Below are positions 2,708-7,246 of a stretch of DNA of 7,246 bases, in pieces. Source of the stretch: Azoarcus sp. (GTDB lineage: Bacteria > Pseudomonadota > Gammaproteobacteria > Burkholderiales > Rhodocyclaceae); the NCBI GenBank assembly GCA_031282905.1, contig JAITCV010000246.1, positions 1 to 7,246 of the forward strand, given 5' to 3'. Numbering within the stretch: the stretch's first letter is position 1; each line of letters begins with the position of its first letter. The notes beneath the pieces are model-generated. The model ran no database searches. It was not told the origin of the DNA and saw only the letters and a list, made by a program, of their open reading frames with translations. Made by a program: the position numbers and the translations under genes.

Positions 2708-5503
2708 ATGACCCATTACCGCGAAACCCTCAATCTTCCCGACACGCCATTTCCCATGCGCGGCGACCTGCCCAAACGAGAACCGGGCTGGGTCCAAGCG
2801 TGGCAGGAGAAAAAACGCTACCAGAAAATCCGCGAAGTCGCCGCCGGACGCCCGCGCTTCATCCTGCACGATGGCCCGCCCTATGCCAATGGCGATATCC
2901 ACACCGGCCACGCGGTCAACAAGATCCTCAAGGACATCATCGTTCGTTCCAAGACGCTTGCCGGGTTCGACGCGCCCTATGTGCCCGGCTGGGATTGCCA
3001 CGGCTTGCCCATCGAGCACCAGATCGAAAAACAGCATGGCAAGCATCTGCCCGCCGACAAGGTGCGCGAACTATGCCGCGCCTATGCCGCGCAGCAGGTC
3101 GAGCGCCAGAAAAAGGATTTCATCCGCCTGGGGGTGTTGGGCGATTGGGATAATCCCTATCTCACGATGAACTTCCAGGCCGAAGCCGATGAAATCCGCG
3201 CTTTGGGCCGCATCCTGGAAAAAGGCTACCTCTACCGGGGCTTGAAGCCGGTCAACTGGTGCCTGGATTGCGCCTCCGCGCTCGCGGAGGCCGAAGTGGA
3301 GTACGAGGACAAAACGTCCACCGCCATCGACGTGGCATTCCCGGTGCGGGAGGTCGAAAAACTCGCGGCGGCTTTCGGCGTGCCGCCAAGCGATGCGCCG
3401 GTCTTTGCCGTCATCTGGACGACGACGCCCTGGACGCTGCCCGCCAATGAAGCCGTTGCCCTGCATCCCGAACTGACTTATGAACTGGTCGAAACGGCGA
3501 AAGGCAGGCTGATACTGGCCCGCGAATTGAAAGAGTCCGCCTTGCAACGTTTTGGGCTGGAAGGCAAGACCCTGGCCACCTGCCAAGGAGCCGGGCTGGA
3601 AAAAATCCTGTTGCGCCATCCGTTCCAGCACCGCGACGTGCCGCTCATCTGTGGAAACCACGTGACGACCGAAGCCGGCACGGGCCTGGTGCACACCGCG
3701 CCCGCGCATGGCGTGGATGACTACAACATCGGCCAGGTTCATGGCCTGCCGGTCAACAACCCCGTCGGGGACGATGGCCGTTTCCTGCCGGGCACGCCGC
3801 CCTTGTCCGTGGGGGAACTGGCAGGGAAAAGCGTCTGGGAAGCCAATGCTTCCATCATTGTCGAACTGGAACAAAAAGCCCTGTTGCTGAAGCAGGAGGC
3901 AATCCGCCACAGCTACCCCCATTGCTGGCGGCACAAGACGCCGATCATTTTCCGCGCCACGACGCAATGGTTCATCGGCATGGCGCGGCGCGCGCATGGG
4001 GATGAGCGGCAGCCCACGCTGCGCCAGATTGCCGAAAAAGCCGTAGACGACACGCAGTTTTTCCCCGCCTGGGGCCGTGCCCGCCTGGAAAGCATGATGA
4101 AAACCCGTCCTGACTGGTGTGTCTCGCGCCAACGCAACTGGGGCGTGCCCATTCCCCTTTTCCTGCACCGGGAGACCGGCGAACCGCATCCGCGCACGGC
4201 GGAATTGATCGAAGCCGTCGCCCGGCGCGTGGAGCAAGCGGGCATCGAAGCCTGGTTTTCCCTTGACCCCGCCGAATTGCTGGGCGAAGAAGCCGGGCAA
4301 TACATCAAGATGAAAGACACGCTCGATGTCTGGTTCGATTCCGGCACCACTCACTGGCATGTCATGCGCGGATCGCATGCCGGGGCGCAGGGCTGGCCCG
4401 CCGATCTCTATCTGGAAGGCTCCGACCAGCACCGAGGCTGGTTCCAGAGTTCGTTGCTGACCGGCTGCGCCCTGGATGGCCGCGCGCCTTACAAGGCGCT
4501 GCTGACCCACGGCTTCACCGTCGACGGACAGGGCCGCAAGATGAGCAAATCGCTCGGCAATGTGATCCTGCCCCAGGAAATCTTCAACAAGAACGGCGCG
4601 GACATCCTGCGCCTGTGGGTCGCCTCCACCGATTATTCTGGTGAGCTTGCCATTTCCGATGAAATCCTCAAGCGCGTGGTCGAGGCTTACCGCCGCATCC
4701 GCAATACGGTGCGCTTCCTGCTCGCCAATACCGCCGATTTCGATGTCGCCCGGGATCTGCTGCCGGTCACCGATTGGCTGGAAATCGACCGCTATGCCAT
4801 CGTTCTCACCCGTCGCCTGCAGGCGCAGGCGCAGGCCGATTACGAGAGCTATGAATTCCATCGCGTCGCGCAGGCTTTGCAGACTTTCTGCTCCGAGGAT
4901 CTGGGCGCGTTCTACCTCAACATCCTGAAAGACCGCCTCTACACCACGGCGGCAAAATCCCGCGCCCGCCGCTCGGCGCAAAGCGCGCTCTGGCACATCG
5001 CGCAGGCGCTCACCCGCCTGATGGCGCCTATCCTCGCCTTCACCGCCGAAGAAATCTGGCAGACGCTCAACGGCGACCCGGAAGATTCAGTGATGCTGCA
5101 TACCTGGCACACATTGCCGGAAGTGGCGGACGAGACCGCGCTCATCCAGCGCTGGGCGCACGTCGCCAGCGCGCGGGCCGAAGTGCTGAAGGCGCTCGAA
5201 GCCTTGCGCATCGCAGGCAAGATCGGCGCGGATTTGCAGGCGGCCATCACCGTGAGCGCCGAAGGCGAACAGTTCGACGCGCTCGCCGCGCTCGGTGACG
5301 ATCTCAAGTTCGTTTTCATCGTCTCCGCCGTCACGCTGAAGCGCGGCGCATTCGGGGTCGAGGCCGTCCCCGCCCGCGGCGCGAAATGCGAACGCTGCTG
5401 GCATGTGCGCGAAGACGTCGGCCAGAACGCCCAGCATCCCGCGCTCTGCGGTCGTTGCGTGGAAAACCTGTTCGGCGAAGGCGAGACACGCGAATATGTG
5501 TAA
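2708..5503 (+). CDS. ileS: Isoleucyl-tRNA synthetase
   Basis: IleS is a cytoplasmic class Ia synthetase that charges tRNA-Ile and hydrolyses mischarged Val. It has 931 residues (E. coli 938). In order: the HIGH-type signature, here HTGH (65-68, within DIHTGHAVNKILKDIIV); the CP1 editing domain with WTTTPWTLPAN (237-247) and GTGLVHTAPAHGVDDY (324-339); the catalytic core's CVSRQRNWGVP (471-481), DVWFDSG (540-546) and GSDQHRGWFQ (571-580); and KMSKS (611-615). A C-terminal zinc module follows, with Cys894/Cys897 and Cys914/Cys917 (CERCW...CGRC). This architecture is the ordinary bacterial type 1 form with the terminal zinc finger, not the mupirocin-resistant type. The second HIGH residue is Thr instead of Ile. 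The ATG at 2708 matches the family N-terminus (MTHYRETLNLPDTPFPMR); its ribosome binding site is weak, so coupling to ribF translation is likely. Its last 8 nt overlap lspA. Confidence 0.99.
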   Translation: MTHYRETLNLPDTPFPMRGDLPKREPGWVQAWQEKKRYQKIREVAAGRPRFILHDGPPYANGDIHTGHAVNKILKDIIVRSKTLAGFDAPYVPGWDCHGLPIEHQIEKQHGKHLPADKVRELCRAYAAQQVERQKKDFIRLGVLGDWDNPYLTMNFQAEADEIRALGRILEKGYLYRGLKPVNWCLDCASALAEAEVEYEDKTSTAIDVAFPVREVEKLAAAFGVPPSDAPVFAVIWTTTPWTLPANEAVALHPELTYELVETAKGRLILARELKESALQRFGLEGKTLATCQGAGLEKILLRHPFQHRDVPLICGNHVTTEAGTGLVHTAPAHGVDDYNIGQVHGLPVNNPVGDDGRFLPGTPPLSVGELAGKSVWEANASIIVELEQKALLLKQEAIRHSYPHCWRHKTPIIFRATTQWFIGMARRAHGDERQPTLRQIAEKAVDDTQFFPAWGRARLESMMKTRPDWCVSRQRNWGVPIPLFLHRETGEPHPRTAELIEAVARRVEQAGIEAWFSLDPAELLGEEAGQYIKMKDTLDVWFDSGTTHWHVMRGSHAGAQGWPADLYLEGSDQHRGWFQSSLLTGCALDGRAPYKALLTHGFTVDGQGRKMSKSLGNVILPQEIFNKNGADILRLWVASTDYSGELAISDEILKRVVEAYRRIRNTVRFLLANTADFDVARDLLPVTDWLEIDRYAIVLTRRLQAQAQADYESYEFHRVAQALQTFCSEDLGAFYLNILKDRLYTTAAKSRARRSAQSALWHIAQALTRLMAPILAFTAEEIWQTLNGDPEDSVMLHTWHTLPEVADETALIQRWAHVASARAEVLKALEALRIAGKIGADLQAAITVSAEGEQFDALAALGDDLKFVFIVSAVTLKRGAFGVEAVPARGAKCERCWHVREDVGQNAQHPALCGRCVENLFGEGETREYV

Positions 5504-6005
5504 ACAGCCAGCCTGGCGCGCGCTGATGCCGTGGTGGTGCTTGATCGTCGGCGTGGTGGCGCTCGACCAAACGAGCAAGCTCGCCGTGCTCGACGGCCTT
5601 GCCCGGGGTGATCGCATTATGGTGACGAGCTTCTTTGATCTCGTGCTCACCTTCAATACCGGCGCGGCGTTCAGTTTTCTTGCCGAACATTCGGGCTGGC
5701 AACGTTGGTTCTTTACCGTGTTCGCCGTTATCGTCAGTGGCTGGCTCGTGGCGCTCATGGTTCAGCATCGCCACGAAAGAATACTCGTCACGGGTTTTGC
5801 CTTCGTCATTGGCGGCGCACTCGGCAACGTCATCGACCGCCTGATACATGGCGCGGTAGTCGATTTCCTCTATTTCCACGCCGGCCGCCATGGCTGGCCC
5901 GCGTTCAACCTTGCCGATTCGGCGATCACCCTCGGCGTCGTCCTGATGCTGCTCGCCCAATGGCGCGCCCGTCCACAAACGCCATCCTCGGAGCATTGCA
6001 CTTGA
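5496..6005 (+). CDS. lspA: Lipoprotein signal peptidase (signal peptidase II)
   Basis: LspA is an inner-membrane aspartyl protease that cuts the signal peptide from diacylglyceryl-modified prolipoproteins just before the lipid-bearing Cys. The 169-residue product (E. coli 164) has four likely transmembrane segments near residues 11-30, 68-90, 95-117 and 137-156. Family motifs are LDQTSK (23-28), FNTGAAFSFL (53-62), GGALGNVIDR (106-115), VVDF (121-124) and FNLADSAIT (137-145). The catalytic dyad is expected to be Asp123 and Asp141, by analogy with Pseudomonas LspA. The ATG at 5496 overlaps the ileS stop by 8 nt (ATGTGTAA), which favours translational coupling and decides this start. The frame is open further upstream, but that part lies inside ileS and is not LspA-like. 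An internal ATG at codon 11 would shorten the N-terminus. The stop overlaps the fkpB start. Confidence 0.97.
   Translation: MCKQPAWRALMPWWCLIVGVVALDQTSKLAVLDGLARGDRIMVTSFFDLVLTFNTGAAFSFLAEHSGWQRWFFTVFAVIVSGWLVALMVQHRHERILVTGFAFVIGGALGNVIDRLIHGAVVDFLYFHAGRHGWPAFNLADSAITLGVVLMLLAQWRARPQTPSSEHCT
5990..5993 (+). promoter_or_regulatory. Shine-Dalgarno fixing the TTG start of fkpB
   Basis: GGAG inside the 3' end of lspA stands 8 nt before the TTG at 6002. It is among the best ribosome binding sites in the cluster and supports TTG as the fkpB start, since there is no ATG or GTG in frame at a family-consistent position. Confidence 0.7.
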
Positions 6006-6436
6006 GCCAGATCGTCGCCACCGACAGCCTCGTTACCCTGCACTATCGTTTTTCGCTGCCCAACGGTCAGCCGCTGCTCTCCACTTTCGAGGCCGGCCCG
6101 GCCACCCTGCAACTGGGCAAGGGCGAAATGCTGCCCGCGATCGAGCGCCTCATCACCGGCCTTGCCGTCGGCCATCGCCATGTCTTCGACCTGGACGCCG
6201 CCGATGCCTTCGGCCCCCACCGCGCCGACCTGGTCGAGCGCGTGCGCCGCGAACACCTGCCCAGCAAGGAAATCGAGCCGATGAGCATCATGGAATTCGT
6301 CGCCCCCGACGGCTCGCGCTATTCCGGTCTCGTACGCGAAATCGACGACGTCTCCGCGCTCATCGACTTCAATCATCCGCTCGCGGGCAAGTCGATACGC
6401 TTGGAAGTGGAAATCATCGGAATCGAAACATGCTGA
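6002..6436 (+). CDS. fkpB: FKBP-type peptidyl-prolyl cis-trans isomerase (SlpA/FkpB family)
   Basis: This is a small cytoplasmic FKBP of the SlyD-like class, a proline isomerase and folding helper. It has 144 residues (E. coli FkpB 149). Seen: VTLHYRFSLPNGQPL (11-25, first FKBP strands), LGKGEMLPAIERLITGLAVG (38-57), DAAD-AFG (65-71), the insert-in-flap region with EFVAPDGSRYSGLVREID (98-115), and the family signature DFNHPLAGK (122-130). The start is TTG, overlapping the lspA stop as TTGA, with GGAG 8 nt upstream. Family alignment starts with a short SQIVATDSLVTLHY, so the longer upstream reading inside lspA is not real. The C-terminal His/Cys-rich metal tail of SlyD is absent, as expected for FkpB; only a final Cys144 is present. 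It sits between lspA and ispH exactly as in E. coli. Confidence 0.93.
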   Translation: MSQIVATDSLVTLHYRFSLPNGQPLLSTFEAGPATLQLGKGEMLPAIERLITGLAVGHRHVFDLDAADAFGPHRADLVERVRREHLPSKEIEPMSIMEFVAPDGSRYSGLVREIDDVSALIDFNHPLAGKSIRLEVEIIGIETC

Positions 6437-6467
6437 AGGCCCCGCGCGCAAAATGGCCGCCGGTTCG

Positions 6468-6487
6468 CATCGTTTGCGGAAGCGATG
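6468..6487 (+). other. Hairpin in the fkpB-ispH gap
   Basis: CATCGTTT (6468-6475) and AAGCGATG (6480-6487) form an 8-bp stem with one G-U pair and a GCGG tetraloop. No T-tract follows, so it is unlikely to be a terminator. It ends 25 nt before the ispH ATG and could act as an mRNA processing or stability element, or be chance. Confidence 0.35.
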
Positions 6488-6512
6488 ACTCTCGCCGTGG
6501 GAACGAAGGTCA

Positions 6513-7246
6513 ATGAAGCCACGCGAAATACTGCTCGCCAACCCGCGCGGTTTCTGCGCCGGAGTCGAACGCGCCATTGAAATCGTCGAACATGCGCTCG
6601 CCCGCTACGGCGCGCCGATCTACGTTCGCCACGAAGTCGTGCACAACAAGTTCGTGGTCAACGATCTCAAGACCAAGGGCGCCATTTTCGTCGAGGAAAT
6701 CGACGAAGTCCCCGACCACAGCACGGTGATCTTCAGCGCCCACGGCGTGCCGCTGACCGTGCGGATAGAAGCCTTGCGCCGGAACCTCCGGGTGTTCGAC
6801 GCCACCTGTCCGCTGGTCACCAAGGTGCACAACGAGGTCATCCGCATGCACGGCCAAGGCCGCGAACTCGTCATGATCGGCCACGCAGGCCATCCCGAGG
6901 TCGAAGGCACGATGGGGCAGATAGACAGCGGCATCCATCTGGTCGATACCGCCGCCGAAGTCTCCACGCTGGCCATCGCCACTCCGGACAAACTCTCCTA
7001 CATCACCCAGACCACGCTATCGGTCGATGACGCCGCGCTGACGATCGCCGCCTTGCGCGCGCGCTTTCCCATGATCACCGGGCCAAAGAAGGACGATATC
7101 TGCTACGCCACCCAGAACCGCCAGGACGCCGTCAAGTTGCTGGCGGCGGAAGCCGACATCGTGTTCGTGGTCGGCTCGAAAAACAGCTCCAACTCCAACC
7201 GCCTGCGCGAAGTCGCCGCCCTGCGCGGCATCCCCGCCTATCTGGT
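6513..7246 (+). CDS. ispH: 4-hydroxy-3-methylbut-2-enyl diphosphate reductase, N-terminal part
   Basis: IspH (LytB) reduces HMBPP to IPP and DMAPP, the last step of the MEP isoprenoid pathway, using a [4Fe-4S] cluster. The gene is cut by the right edge: 244 complete codons are present out of about 315 in the family. Seen: ILLANPRGFCAGVERA (6-21) with cluster ligand Cys15; VRHEVVHNKFV (38-48); FSAHGV (74-79); DATCPLVTKVH (96-106) with Cys99; GHAGHPEVEGTMGQ (123-136) with the proton-relay Glu129; DDICYATQNRQ (194-204) with the third ligand Cys197; and SKNSSNSNR (222-230), which binds the substrate diphosphate. All three cluster cysteines are intact. The ATG at 6513 has AAGG 3 nt before it (a short spacer), and a TGA in frame at 6486 rules out a long extension. 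It is separated from fkpB by 76 nt but probably on the same transcript. Confidence 0.97.
   Translation, partial: MKPREILLANPRGFCAGVERAIEIVEHALARYGAPIYVRHEVVHNKFVVNDLKTKGAIFVEEIDEVPDHSTVIFSAHGVPLTVRIEALRRNLRVFDATCPLVTKVHNEVIRMHGQGRELVMIGHAGHPEVEGTMGQIDSGIHLVDTAAEVSTLAIATPDKLSYITQTTLSVDDAALTIAALRARFPMITGPKKDDICYATQNRQDAVKLLAAEADIVFVVGSKNSSNSNRLREVAALRGIPAYL

Noticed and set aside
4820..4836. Short CAGGCG microsatellite in ileS
   Set aside because: Two full copies and a partial one encode QAQAQA within a helical region of IleS; too short to be notable in GC-rich coding DNA.
3071..4996. A 641-codon open frame on the minus strand, antisense to ileS
   Set aside because: It lies wholly inside the well-supported ileS gene. 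Long antisense frames are expected in GC-rich genes with biased third positions, and the translation shows no recognisable family.

Overview
The window looks like chromosomal housekeeping DNA from a GC-rich proteobacterium, most likely a betaproteobacterium. The basis is the conserved gene order ribF-ileS-lspA-fkpB-ispH together with close sequence resemblance of RibF, IleS, LspA, FkpB, IspH and RpiA to the proteobacterial forms. Coding DNA is about 60% G+C with strongly GC-biased third positions. The genus cannot be named from the sequence alone.

Layout: (1) Positions 1-96, minus strand, hold the first 32 codons of a small exported protein, probably a lipoprotein. (2) Positions 97-402 have no credible gene but are dense in dyad symmetry: a leader hairpin just upstream of the lipoprotein gene, a nested dyad, and a perfect 24-bp palindrome of dispersed-repeat type. 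(3) Positions 403-1119, minus strand, encode ribose-5-phosphate isomerase A with an unusual C-terminal tail carrying a short repeat with a 51-nt offset. (4) Positions 1120-1747 form a divergent intergenic region. Its middle (about 1230-1620) is markedly AT-rich (42% G+C by hand count over 1261-1620). It holds one weak 78-codon minus-strand ORF, a 14-nt tandem duplication and several dyads. (5) From 1748 to the right edge, plus strand, runs a tightly packed cluster: ribF, ileS, lspA, fkpB and ispH (cut by the window edge).

The plus-strand cluster is the classical arrangement known from E. coli and many other proteobacteria. RibF makes FMN and FAD, IleS charges tRNA-Ile, LspA removes lipoprotein signal peptides, FkpB is a cytoplasmic peptidyl-prolyl isomerase/chaperone, and IspH performs the last step of the MEP isoprenoid pathway. 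Junctions are an 18-nt gap (ribF-ileS), an 8-nt overlap (ileS-lspA), a TTGA stop/start overlap (lspA-fkpB) and a 76-nt gap with a small hairpin (fkpB-ispH), so co-transcription and translational coupling are likely.

I found no convincing new biological system. The items most worth a second look are non-coding or at gene edges: a possible RBS-sequestering alternative hairpin before the lipoprotein gene, the repeat-built tail of RpiA, the AT-rich islet between rpiA and ribF, and a few residue departures from usual family motifs (HTGH in IleS, Cys in the RibF GDDF-x-FG motif).
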